15,350 nt of DNA from JAOAJF01 sp046295675 (GCA_046295675.1 JBKBMW010000017.1:1-15350); one strand, 5' to 3'. Positions 1 to 6,740 are shown, numbered from the stretch's first letter. Translations and numbers: made by a program. The notes: generated by a model not told the origin, from the letters alone.

Positions 1-1065
1 ATCGTGAGATCTGTCCTAGGTGAGCAAGAGCCGGCTCCAGTCGAAGACGTTATCGGCTCAGACAAAATTAGGATTGTTGTAGTAGGAGTGGGTGGTGGAG
101 GAAACAACACCATCAATAGATTGATTAGATCTGGAGTAAAAGGCTGCGATTTATTAGCAGTAAATACAGACAGACAACACTTAAACATGATTCATGAAAA
201 AGCAAAGAAGATCTTGATTGGAAAATCCATAACCAAAGGACTTGGTGCTGGTGGTTATCCAGAAACAGGTGCAAAAGCAGCTGAAGTAGATAGGCCATTG
301 TTGGAAAAAGAACTTGAAGGTGCACACCTTGTTTTCATCTGCGCAGGAATGGGTGGAGGTACTGGTTCTGGTGCAGCTCCAGTAATTGCAGAAATTTCTA
401 AAGAGCAAGGTGCAATTACAGTTGCAATGGTAACCTATCCTTTTAATCTGGAAAGAGCAAGAAAAGTCAAGGCAGATGAAGCTATTCAAAAACTTAGAAA
501 AGTAGTGGATTCTGTTATCGTATTGGATAACAACAGGCTTGTTAAGCTTGTACCAAACCTTCCAATGAATGAAGCATTTGCAGTAGCAGATGAAATCTTA
601 GCAAAGGCTGTAGGTGGGCTTGTTTGGACAATTACTCAACCTTCTTTAATCAATATTGACTTTGCAGATGTTAGAGCAACCATGGCTGAGGGTGGCGTTG
701 GATTTATTGCAGTAGGAGAAGGAAAAGGAAATGACAAAGTGCGCACTGCAGCTGAAGGAGTGCTTAAAAACAGACTGCTTGATGTAGACTTCGAAGGTTC
801 CAAAGGAGCTTTAATCCACATATCTGGAGGCTCTGATCTAACCTTAGGAGATGCAATCAAGGCAGGAGAAATCATTACTGAGAAAATGGATAACACTGCA
901 AGTGTGAAATGGGGAGCAAGGCTTATCCCAGGTTATGACGGTAAACTAGAAATAGTTGCTATTGTAACTGGGGTAAAAGGTGCAAACATCTTTGGCTCAG
1001 ATGAAGAGCCACAGACAAGCTCAAAAAGCTCTCTGGATTACTCAGATATAGAAATCATAGGCTAA
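1..1065 (+). CDS. ftsZ: Cell division GTPase FtsZ, first copy (5' end cut by window edge)
   Basis: FtsZ is a tubulin-like GTPase that polymerises into the cytoplasmic division ring. Counting from the GTG at 4, I see the nucleotide-binding GVGGGGNN near residues 28-35, NTD near 54-56, GLGAGG near 79-84, the tubulin signature GGGTGSG at 117-123, and the T7 catalytic loop NIDFAD at 217-222 with both acidic residues. A short polar linker ends in DIEIIG. The frame is open to base 1 (ATC-GTG gives I-V), and archaeal FtsZ1 proteins often begin with Met-x-Ser-Ile-Val. The true start is therefore probably three or four codons left of the window, although the GTG at 4 cannot be excluded. The next copy is about 2 kb downstream on the same strand. 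A T-rich terminator follows. Identity is secure; assignment to the FtsZ1 clade is an inference. Confidence 0.96.
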   Translation: MVRSVLGEQEPAPVEDVIGSDKIRIVVVGVGGGGNNTINRLIRSGVKGCDLLAVNTDRQHLNMIHEKAKKILIGKSITKGLGAGGYPETGAKAAEVDRPLLEKELEGAHLVFICAGMGGGTGSGAAPVIAEISKEQGAITVAMVTYPFNLERARKVKADEAIQKLRKVVDSVIVLDNNRLVKLVPNLPMNEAFAVADEILAKAVGGLVWTITQPSLINIDFADVRATMAEGGVGFIAVGEGKGNDKVRTAAEGVLKNRLLDVDFEGSKGALIHISGGSDLTLGDAIKAGEIITEKMDNTASVKWGARLIPGYDGKLEIVAIVTGVKGANIFGSDEEPQTSSKSSLDYSDIEIIG

Positions 1066-1071
1066 AATCCA

Positions 1072-1101
1072 TTTTCTTTTTTTTCTTTTTTTCTTTTTTT
1101 A
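1072..1101 (+). terminator. T-rich archaeal terminator after ftsZ copy one
   Basis: Just after the ftsZ stop codon there are three consecutive T-runs interrupted only by single C residues. Archaeal RNA polymerase terminates at oligo-T tracts without a needed hairpin, so this is a good candidate end for the first ftsZ transcript. Confidence 0.6.
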
Positions 1102-1140
1102 TTCAAATTTTTTATATTCTTTAAATCTCTTTAGTTGAAG

Positions 1141-1209
1141 ATGATTCTATATCTCTTGTTTTTGATTTCAATTACTTTTTTGCTAACAATCTTCTTTCCA
1201 AAGAGTTAA
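1141..1209 (+). CDS. Possible 22-residue hydrophobic peptide
   Basis: A very short frame of 22 codons begins with ATG and ends with TAA. Nearly all of it is one hydrophobic run (Ile, Leu, Phe, Thr) followed by a Pro-Lys-Ser tail, as in a single membrane helix. A TATA-like TTTATATT lies about 26 bp before the ATG, the spacing expected for a leaderless archaeal transcript, and there is no GGTGA ahead of it. In AT-rich DNA a T-rich frame gives hydrophobic residues by chance, so this is weak. It sits between ftsZ and the helicase gene. Confidence 0.2.
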   Translation: MILYLLFLISITFLLTIFFPKS

Positions 1210-1240
1210 AATTCTTTTTGTATATAAGCATTATCAATCA

Positions 1241-1289
1241 TTTGATCAAAGGCGCATTTAAAATCATAAAATTAAATTTTATATAAAAC
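1241..1289 (+). promoter_or_regulatory. Promoter of the Hef-like helicase gene
   Basis: The TATA box is TATAAAA at 1282-1288 inside a longer A/T block (TTTTATATAAAA). It would place the transcript start near 1309, about 30 bases before the ATG at 1340. A ten-base palindrome TTTGATCAAA occupies 1241-1250, and AAAGGCG follows at 1248-1254. The same AAAGGCG to TATAAAAC arrangement occurs before the exported-protein gene at 4557, at almost the same spacing. Confidence 0.5.
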
Positions 1290-1339
1290 CCTAACATTTA
1301 TATTTATTCATCTTCAAATAGTATTAGGTGTGGTTAAAA

Positions 1340-3022
1340 ATGAAAAAAAATATATCTCCAAAAAATCAGCCTTTACTTCCATTTGAGGAAGAGACTTCAA
1401 AAAGAATTTTTGGTTTTAGTGCAAAAGTTCTTCAGGAACCTATAATCAAATATTTTCCAATTTTACATTTTAAACCAAATCTTAGTTTAGAACAGAGGGA
1501 ATATCAAGAAAGATGTATTTCTGAAATCTTAATACAAAATCCAATAAAATCAAATTTAATTATTTTCCCTGCAGGAACAGGAAAAACCTATATTGCTGCA
1601 AGGATTTGCGATTATATGCTAAAAAAAGGAAAGATCCTTGTTTTATCTCATAGAGTAAGTCTTTCCTATCAATTAGCAAATGTTTTTAAAAAGTATTTTA
1701 ATTTAGAAGAAAAAGAAATTCAATGTCTTGCTTCTGCAACTGCTTCTAAAAGAAAGAACGCTTATAATGAGGCAAAAATAATCATCTCCACACCACAAGG
1801 AATTGCAAACGACCTAAAAAAAGGTAGCTTAAAATGGAATTTTTCATTTATAGTTTTTGATGAAGTAGATCTTGGAGTTGGGGATTATCAATATGTCGAT
1901 ATTGCTAAAAAAGCAAAAGAAAATAACACACCAGTTTTAGGTTTATCTGCTACTGTTGGGGATAAAGAAAAGTTAAAAAATTTAGTTCAAGTTTTTGGCT
2001 TTGAAAAAGCTTTCATCAAACTTGATAAAGATCAAGATATACTTCCTTATAGAAAAAAATTGATTATATCTCAAAACATTTTAGAATTAGAAGAGCCTTA
2101 TCAAAAAATGCTTCAAATAATAGAAGATCTTATGTTTAGTTACTTTTTAGAGTTAGAAAATTATTCTATAAAAATCAACCTTCCAAAAGAGAAATGTCTA
2201 ACCTTACAGGCTTTAAAAGAAATAGAAGATGAAATAAATTTTTATAGCAAAACAAATCCCAAAGTATTAACTTTTTATGCTGCCCTTTTACATCTTTATG
2301 ATTTAAAAAGAATAATTTTAGAAGAATCAAGAGAGCAAATAAAGCAAAAGTTTATTTTTTTAGCAAAAGAAAAAGAAAAAGGTAAAAAATATCCTTCTAA
2401 AATTTTTGAGGATATTTTACAAACAGAGTTTAAAAACTATTTCAAGAAAGCAAAAACTTCAAAAAAATTAACACTTTTTTTAACTCATGCAAATAATGCA
2501 AAAGAATATAGTTTGAAAAATCATACTCCTCTTAAAGCTATTGCTGTAGTAAATTCTAGAGAGTTTGCTTATTTTATTGCAAACAAATTAAAAGAAAATG
2601 GAATAAAGGCTTCAGTTTATTTGGGCAAAACAGAAGGTTTTAGCAAAAAAAATCAACTTAAAGCATTAGATGATTTTCTAAATTCAGATTTAGAATTTTT
2701 AGTCTCTACAAAAAATGCAATAGAAAGAGGTATTGATCTTCCAAATGCAGAAAGCATTTTTATTTTAAACCCTACCTCTTCTGATAAAAGTTATATCCAA
2801 CTTATAAATCGAATAAACAGGGGATTTAGTCCAATACCAGCGAAAATAATAATTTATAGTGGATCGCTTGATGAAAAAATCAAAAATAAAATCTCATTCT
2901 TTAAAACTAATAAATACTATCAATTTTTAGAGAAATTACGATTTGCAATAGAATCAGAAATGGAAAAGCCAAAAGATAAACAAAAATCATTTTTGGAAAT
3001 AATCGATAATACGAATATATAA
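1340..3022 (+). CDS. Hef-type SF2 helicase, helicase part only
   Basis: This is a predicted ATP-dependent DNA helicase of 560 residues, resembling the helicase half of archaeal Hef/FANCM, which acts at forked DNA. Counting from the ATG, motif I is PAGTGKT (77-83), motif II is DEVD (174-177) in the Hef-like context FDEVDLGVGDYQYV, motif III is SAT (203-205), motif V is near 456-468 (ERGIDLP), and motif VI is QLINRINR (487-494). A helical insert of about 170 residues between the two RecA folds fits the Hef thumb. No XPF/ERCC4 nuclease motif or helix-hairpin-helix follows, so it is not a full Hef. DEVD replaces DEAH, and both motif VI glycines are replaced by Asn. The ATG at 1340 is preferred over the GTG at 1328 because GGTG at 1327-1330 can then serve as ribosome binding site. 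It lies between two ftsZ genes. Family confidence is good; the exact substrate is unknown. Confidence 0.85.
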   Translation: MKKNISPKNQPLLPFEEETSKRIFGFSAKVLQEPIIKYFPILHFKPNLSLEQREYQERCISEILIQNPIKSNLIIFPAGTGKTYIAARICDYMLKKGKILVLSHRVSLSYQLANVFKKYFNLEEKEIQCLASATASKRKNAYNEAKIIISTPQGIANDLKKGSLKWNFSFIVFDEVDLGVGDYQYVDIAKKAKENNTPVLGLSATVGDKEKLKNLVQVFGFEKAFIKLDKDQDILPYRKKLIISQNILELEEPYQKMLQIIEDLMFSYFLELENYSIKINLPKEKCLTLQALKEIEDEINFYSKTNPKVLTFYAALLHLYDLKRIILEESREQIKQKFIFLAKEKEKGKKYPSKIFEDILQTEFKNYFKKAKTSKKLTLFLTHANNAKEYSLKNHTPLKAIAVVNSREFAYFIANKLKENGIKASVYLGKTEGFSKKNQLKALDDFLNSDLEFLVSTKNAIERGIDLPNAESIFILNPTSSDKSYIQLINRINRGFSPIPAKIIIYSGSLDEKIKNKISFFKTNKYYQFLEKLRFAIESEMEKPKDKQKSFLEIIDNTNI

Positions 3023-3115
3023 ATTTTTAATAAAGTACTTTTTAGTTAGATTTAAAAATCTTTTCTGTTTTATTTTTTTAGAAAAGGCGGCCATCTGGTT
3101 TGTCCAGAAAGAGGT
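3013..3115 (+). promoter_or_regulatory. Promoter and hairpin-bearing leader of ftsZ copy two
   Basis: Two TATA-like boxes are visible: TATATAAA at 3016-3023, overlapping the helicase stop, and TTTAAAAA at 3051-3058. The leader before the ATG at 3122 is noticeably richer in G+C than its surroundings. It contains AAAGGCG at 3083-3089 and a perfect five-pair hairpin, TCTGG at 3094-3098 with CCAGA at 3104-3108. The ribosome binding site GAGGT follows at 3111-3115. Which TATA is used cannot be decided here. Confidence 0.4.
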
Positions 3116-3121
3116 AAGAAA

Positions 3122-4192
3122 ATGAGTTTTTTTTTGTCTGAAGAAAAAAATGAAAATACAGAAAAACTACTTTCTAATGAATCTATACGAATCTCTATAG
3201 TCGGCGTTGGTGGAGGCGGATGCAATACCATCAATCGTTTGGAGCATCTTGGCCTAAAACATGTAAAAAGAATTGCAATTAACACTGATAATCTACATCT
3301 TTTATCTATAAAGGCACAAAATAAAATTTTGATTGGAAAATCCATCACCAAAGGGCTTGGTGCTGGAGGATTTCCAGAAGTTGCAGAAAAATGTGCTGAA
3401 GTTTCAAAAGAAGAAATTAGAACAGCAATAGGGGAAAACGAACTAGTCTTTTTGGTTTCAGGACTTGGTGGAGGAACTGGGACTGGGGCTTCTCCTTTGG
3501 TTGCAAAACTAGCAAAAGAACAAGGTGCTGTAGTTGTTTCAATTGTCACCCTTCCTTTTTCTTTGGAACGCTCTAGGCTTAAAAAAGCAGAATGGGGTCT
3601 GGAAAGACTGGTAAAAGAATCAGATTCAGTAGTGGTAATAAGCAATGATAGGCTTGTAGGTTATGCTCAAAATATGCCAATAAATGAGGCATTTAATCTA
3701 GCAGATTTAATTACTGCTAAGGCTTTACAAGGAATAACTGAAACCATTGTAGAACCATCTCTTTTAAATATTGATTTTGCAGATGTAAAATCCATAATGG
3801 AAAACGGGGGAGTTTCTCTTATTGCTTTAGGGGAAGGCTCTGGTCCAGATAGAGTGGAAATGGCTGCAAGAAAGGCTCTTGAACACCCATTATTAGATGT
3901 TTCATTTGAAGGGGCAAAAGCTGCTTTGATTCATATCGAAGGAAATGCTGGTCTTACTTTAGGCGAGACTATAGAACTTGGAGAAAAAATTACTCAAAGC
4001 TTTGATCCAGGGGCAAATGTGAAGCTTGGTGCAAGATTAGTTCCAAAAGAATCAGATTCTATTCTTACTACTACTATAATAACTGGTCTAAAATCAGAAG
4101 CAGTAGCAAAAGTTATGAATTCACAAATTGCACAGCAGCAAAAATTAAAGGAACTAGCAGCTTTAGAAACAATTAAAAGGGTAGATTTTTAG
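3122..4192 (+). CDS. ftsZ: Cell division GTPase FtsZ, second copy
   Basis: This is a second tubulin-like GTPase of 356 residues, close to the first copy along its whole length. It has GVGGGGCNT near residues 28-36, NTD near 54-56, GLGAGGFP near 79-86, the signature GGGTGTG at 116-122, and the T7 loop NIDFAD at 216-221, so it should bind and hydrolyse GTP. The C-terminus differs: a helical, Gln/Lys/Leu-rich tail ending in KRVDF replaces the acidic tail of copy one. This suggests different membrane or partner attachment. The ATG is chosen because GAGGT lies seven bases ahead. Many archaea use FtsZ1 and FtsZ2 with separate division roles; which clade this copy belongs to needs a tree. A T-run follows the stop. 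Confidence 0.96.
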   Translation: MSFFLSEEKNENTEKLLSNESIRISIVGVGGGGCNTINRLEHLGLKHVKRIAINTDNLHLLSIKAQNKILIGKSITKGLGAGGFPEVAEKCAEVSKEEIRTAIGENELVFLVSGLGGGTGTGASPLVAKLAKEQGAVVVSIVTLPFSLERSRLKKAEWGLERLVKESDSVVVISNDRLVGYAQNMPINEAFNLADLITAKALQGITETIVEPSLLNIDFADVKSIMENGGVSLIALGEGSGPDRVEMAARKALEHPLLDVSFEGAKAALIHIEGNAGLTLGETIELGEKITQSFDPGANVKLGARLVPKESDSILTTTIITGLKSEAVAKVMNSQIAQQQKLKELAALETIKRVDF

Positions 4193-4423
4193 ATAGTGGT
4201 TTTTTGTTTTTTTGTCATCACTTTATTATAATAAAGCAATTCATTAAACAAATATCCAACTACTCCAGTAGCTACATAATAACTATATTTTGTTTGATCT
4301 GCTTGATTTAAGATTTTCTTATATTGAAATTCCATCATCATAGTTGCAATCTACTTTTTTTAATTCTTCAATTAATATTTCAGTATGCTTTTCAGAATAT
4401 CTTTTCAAAGAAATTGAGTTTAT
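4189..4423 (-). pseudogene. Possible frameshifted remnant of a small gene
   Basis: On the minus strand a 50-codon frame (4341 down to 4189) begins with three Met codons. It has a protein-like composition ending in a Tyr/Val/Leu-rich stretch that could be one membrane helix, then Lys/Thr. Immediately upstream, in another frame (4423 to 4319, with no ATG), a charged stretch including EKHTEILIEELKKVD also looks coding. Joined by a single-base shift they would make one protein of about 75 residues. No GGTGA precedes either part, and the 3' end overlaps the last bases of ftsZ. I do not recognise a family, and this may be chance. Confidence 0.2.
4199..4216 (+). terminator. T-run terminator after ftsZ copy two
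   Basis: Two runs of T (six and seven long) separated by a single G begin a few bases after the ftsZ stop. This is the usual form of an archaeal intrinsic terminator. Confidence 0.5.
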
Positions 4424-4480
4424 TTAAGCTCAATCTTTAAAGGCGAATAAAAGAGTTTTAAAATTAAAATGTATAAAACT
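4413..4480 (+). promoter_or_regulatory. Inverted repeat and promoter ahead of the exported-protein gene
   Basis: An inverted repeat, ATTGAGTTT at 4413-4421 with AAGCTCAAT at 4426-4434, can form nine pairs (one G-U) around a four-base loop. AAAGGCG follows at 4439-4445 and TATAAAA at 4472-4478, predicting a transcript start near 4500. The remainder of the 4193-4556 gap holds only a T-run, the possible remnant on the other strand, and the ribosome binding site GGTGAT at 4548-4553. The predicted leader is about 55 bases, long for this window. Confidence 0.4.
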
Positions 4481-4556
4481 ATACTATATTATTAACTGAA
4501 ATGTAGAAACCAAGAAAAATTGGAGTGAAAAAATATTTTGATTTAAAGGTGATAAA

Positions 4557-5303
4557 ATGAAATTTTTTGATTTAAAAAATAAAAAGATCTCTAATAATTT
4601 ACCAAATAAAAAACTATCTTTTTTTAAATATGGGCTTTTAACTTTAACCTCTGCATTGGTTTTGAGTATGCCTACAAAACTAAAAGCTCAGCAAGAAACA
4701 GAATTTAAAGATACTATATCTATTAAACTTAATACTGGGGGTAAAAAAACCCTCTTTTTTGGTCAGGACACTCTAAGCTTTATTGCACGCTATTTTTTGG
4801 GTGCAATAGACATCTATACTGTAGATATAAATAGTGATATTTCAAAAAAATTGCTTAAAACAGTATGGAATCCAGAATATTACAAATACACACACCAGGT
4901 AAGTTTTGATACATCTATAACCAAATATAATGAAAAGAATTATAGAATAGATACTCTCTATTACAAAGTTACATTTACAAATATAGGCCACGATCCAGTG
5001 GATACTACCTTGCAAAACCTTGAGGTGAAATTCATCAAAAAAATAACTCAAGGGAATATTAATGTTAATGTAGAAGAAGTAAAAAAAGAAAAAATTTCTT
5101 TATATCTAAAAGAAAATCTCTTGTATATTGATTATCCATACAAAATCCAAAAGGTTATTTTAAGCAATATAAATGGCCAAATTCTAATAAACCAAACAGA
5201 CTCCAATACTTTAAATCTTAAAGATCTTGCAGATGGCCCATATTTTGTTATCTTTCAAACAACCAACAAAGAAACTTTTTTTCTACCATTAATTCTCCAT
5301 TAA
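4557..5303 (+). CDS. Predicted exported protein with type IX-like C-terminal sorting domain
   Basis: This is a 248-residue protein of unknown role. A Lys-rich N-terminus leads into a hydrophobic stretch (about 23-37) and a likely signal peptidase I site near residue 44 (KLKA then QQ). The body (46-175) is rich in Thr, Asp, Tyr and Asn with alternating hydrophobic residues, as in a secreted beta-rich domain, and has no cysteine. The last ~65 residues follow the pattern of the Bacteroidota T9SS type A sorting domain: a beta strand, then NINGQIL near 204-210, then LNLKDLADGPYFVIF near 219-233, and a final strand. The typical YPNP opening is not visible. GGTGAT lies three bases before the ATG, so expression signals are archaeal. 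A repeat TTTTGATTTAAA flanks the start (4536-4547 and 4565-4576). The sorting-domain match is from pattern memory only. Confidence 0.7.
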   Translation: MKFFDLKNKKISNNLPNKKLSFFKYGLLTLTSALVLSMPTKLKAQQETEFKDTISIKLNTGGKKTLFFGQDTLSFIARYFLGAIDIYTVDINSDISKKLLKTVWNPEYYKYTHQVSFDTSITKYNEKNYRIDTLYYKVTFTNIGHDPVDTTLQNLEVKFIKKITQGNINVNVEEVKKEKISLYLKENLLYIDYPYKIQKVILSNINGQILINQTDSNTLNLKDLADGPYFVIFQTTNKETFFLPLILH

Positions 5304-5305
5304 TT

Positions 5306-5350
5306 TTTTACATTAATTTTTTAGGATAATTTTAGTTTTTTTCTTTTTTT
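5306..5350 (+). terminator. Repeated T-runs after the exported-protein gene
   Basis: Four T-runs follow the stop codon within 45 bases, the last about seven long. They probably end the transcript before the tRNA-Ala unit starts. Confidence 0.5.
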
Positions 5351-5405
5351 AGAAGTTTTATTTATTAATCTTCTTAATCTAATTCTTATATCTAACTTTA
5401 AATTA

Positions 5406-5477
5406 GGGCGTGTGGTCTAATGGTAAGACGCTATCTTCGCAAGGTAGAGAGTGAGGGTTCAAATCCCTCCACGTCCA
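5406..5477 (+). tRNA. tRNA-Ala(CGC)
   Basis: A complete cloverleaf can be drawn. The acceptor stem has seven pairs, GGGCGTG with CACGTCC, and includes the G3-U70 wobble that marks alanine tRNAs. The D stem is GTCT/AGAC, the anticodon stem CTATC/GGTAG with loop TTCGCAA, and the T arm is GAGGG-TTCAAAT-CCCTC. The variable loop has five bases and the discriminator is A at 5477. The anticodon CGC reads GCG (Ala). No CCA is encoded and there is no intron. The next gene's reading frame is open from inside this tRNA. Confidence 0.95.
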
Positions 5478-5479
5478 AA

Positions 5480-6160
5480 ATCAAAAATAAAAAAAAGTTC
5501 AGGGTTGCTGTTCTATTCTCTGGAGGAAAAGACTCAGTTTATACCACTTATCTAATGCTTAAAAAAAATTTTGAAGTGATTTTAATAAGTGTGGTAGCAA
5601 AAAAATATTCTTTGATGTTTCATTATCCAAATATAAAATGGTGCAAACTACAAGCAAAAGCAGCCGGCCTAAAGCATTATCTATTTAAAGCAGAAAATAA
5701 AAACAAAGAATTAGAAGTATTAAAGAAAGCCTTAAAAAAATTAAAAATAGATGGAGTTGCTGCCGGGGCAGTATACTCTAATTATCAAAAATCAAAAATA
5801 GAAAAATTAGCCAAAGAATTAAATATAAAAACTTTTTTCCCACTTTGGCATAAAGGTCCTTCCTTTTTAAAAAAAATGCTCAAAGAATTAGAGGTTTATA
5901 TTAGTGCAGTTGCAGCAGAAGGTTTGGACAAATTTTATTTAGCAAAAAGATTTTTGCCAGAAGATGTGGACAAATTTTTAAATTTTAATCCGCCAATAAA
6001 TATTTTTTTAGAAGGCGGTGAAGGAGAAACTTTTGTTTGCGATGCACCTTTTTTTAAACAAAAAATCATAGTTAAAAAATGGAAAAAATATTTTTCTAAA
6101 ACCTCTGGTTTTGCTTACATTAAAAAAGCAAGTTTAGAAGAAAAGCAAAAGATGAATTAA
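5480..6160 (+). CDS. dph6: Diphthine--ammonia ligase (Dph6-like); start codon unresolved
   Basis: Dph6 makes the last step of diphthamide synthesis on elongation factor 2: ATP-dependent amidation of diphthine with ammonia. The PP-loop SGGKDS is within about 20 residues of the tRNA end. The family stretch GAVYSNYQKSKIEKLAKEL, then FFPLW, lies mid-protein, and LEGGEGETFVCDAPFF, matching the family's GGE-ET-DAP signature, is near the C-terminus. The frame runs open from an ATG at 5420, but that ATG is in the D-loop of tRNA-Ala. Between the tRNA 3' end (5477) and the PP-loop there is no ATG, GTG or TTG in frame. The only near-cognate codon is ATC at 5480, used here provisionally. No GGTGA is present. 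Options are ATC initiation on a leaderless message released by tRNA 3' processing, start within the tRNA, or a base error in the A8 run. The product identity is solid; the start is not. Confidence 0.85.
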   Translation: MKNKKKFRVAVLFSGGKDSVYTTYLMLKKNFEVILISVVAKKYSLMFHYPNIKWCKLQAKAAGLKHYLFKAENKNKELEVLKKALKKLKIDGVAAGAVYSNYQKSKIEKLAKELNIKTFFPLWHKGPSFLKKMLKELEVYISAVAAEGLDKFYLAKRFLPEDVDKFLNFNPPINIFLEGGEGETFVCDAPFFKQKIIVKKWKKYFSKTSGFAYIKKASLEEKQKMN

Positions 6161-6199
6161 TACCTCTACTTTTTTGTCAAAAGCATAAAACTATTTTTT
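6161..6199. terminator. Short convergent-gene gap with T-runs
   Basis: The 37 bases between the converging dph6 and the minus-strand membrane-protein gene hold one six-T run ending the plus-strand unit (about 6170-6176) and a second T-run at 6194-6199. On the minus strand only a short run of T (from AAAA at 6187-6190) is seen, so termination for that gene is less clear. Confidence 0.35.
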
Positions 6200-6740
6200 A
6201 TGAATTTCCTAGTTCATCAAGTTTTTGTATTATCTCATTAAGCTCTTTTCCATATACAGCACTTACTCTAAAAGTTAAAGAAAACTTTGATTCTATTGGA
6301 ATCTCTTGATTTATTTTTATTGTGGTATCATTTAATGAATAAAGCGAACTTATTGGTATCTGCCCAGTAATCGGAACATCTTCTACTAACTCCAATCTCA
6401 TTTTTTCTCCTTTTGTAGTTATTGCTTCTATTTTGCTGTTAACTGGAAGGGTAGTATTTATAATCAAATTCAAATTTTCCGGAATTATCTCATTAGCAGG
6501 TATTTCTTTTTGAATATAGACAGTAGTTTTTATTGGTGCAGTTAAAATCAAATCCTTTTGTTGAATTTTTCTTAGTTGGTTTGCAATGTCCTTTAGCTGA
6601 ACCTTTTGCTCTTGTGTTAGACCAACCTGCTTTTCCAAACTAAAATACAAAGATATCAATGAAATAAGTAAAGATAAAAAAATTCCTATAGCAAAAAGAG
6701 AATTTTGATCAAATTTTATTTTTTCTTTTTTTTGTTCCAT
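6198..6740 (-). CDS. Membrane-anchored protein of unknown function
   Basis: This is a 180-residue protein with no family I recognise. A Lys-rich cytoplasmic N-terminus (1-11) precedes one transmembrane helix (about 13-34). A Gln/Lys/Leu-rich segment (36-62) likely to form a coiled coil follows, then a beta-rich region (65-162) with many Ile-Pro and Thr residues, and a closing helix (163-178). Lysines before the helix predict the bulk lies outside the membrane. No cysteine and no catalytic motif is visible. It converges with dph6 and diverges from the ferredoxin gene, so it forms its own unit. The start Met leaves a suitable short N-terminus, but no GGTGA precedes it, so the message may be leaderless. 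Confidence 0.75.
   Translation of the reverse strand: MEQKKEKIKFDQNSLFAIGIFLSLLISLISLYFSLEKQVGLTQEQKVQLKDIANQLRKIQQKDLILTAPIKTTVYIQKEIPANEIIPENLNLIINTTLPVNSKIEAITTKGEKMRLELVEDVPITGQIPISSLYSLNDTTIKINQEIPIESKFSLTFRVSAVYGKELNEIIQKLDELGNS

Noticed and set aside
181..489. Minus-strand frame of 102 codons inside ftsZ copy one
   Set aside because: It is a shadow of the ftsZ coding strand with cysteine/phenylalanine-rich, unlikely composition and no start signals.
3070..3645. Minus-strand frame of 191 codons over ftsZ copy two
   Set aside because: Serine/proline-rich shadow of a strongly supported ftsZ gene; no family features.
5420..5479. N-terminal extension of Dph6 starting at ATG 5420
   Set aside because: These codons are the tRNA-Ala gene itself, with a complete cloverleaf, and Dph6 proteins normally begin just before the PP-loop.
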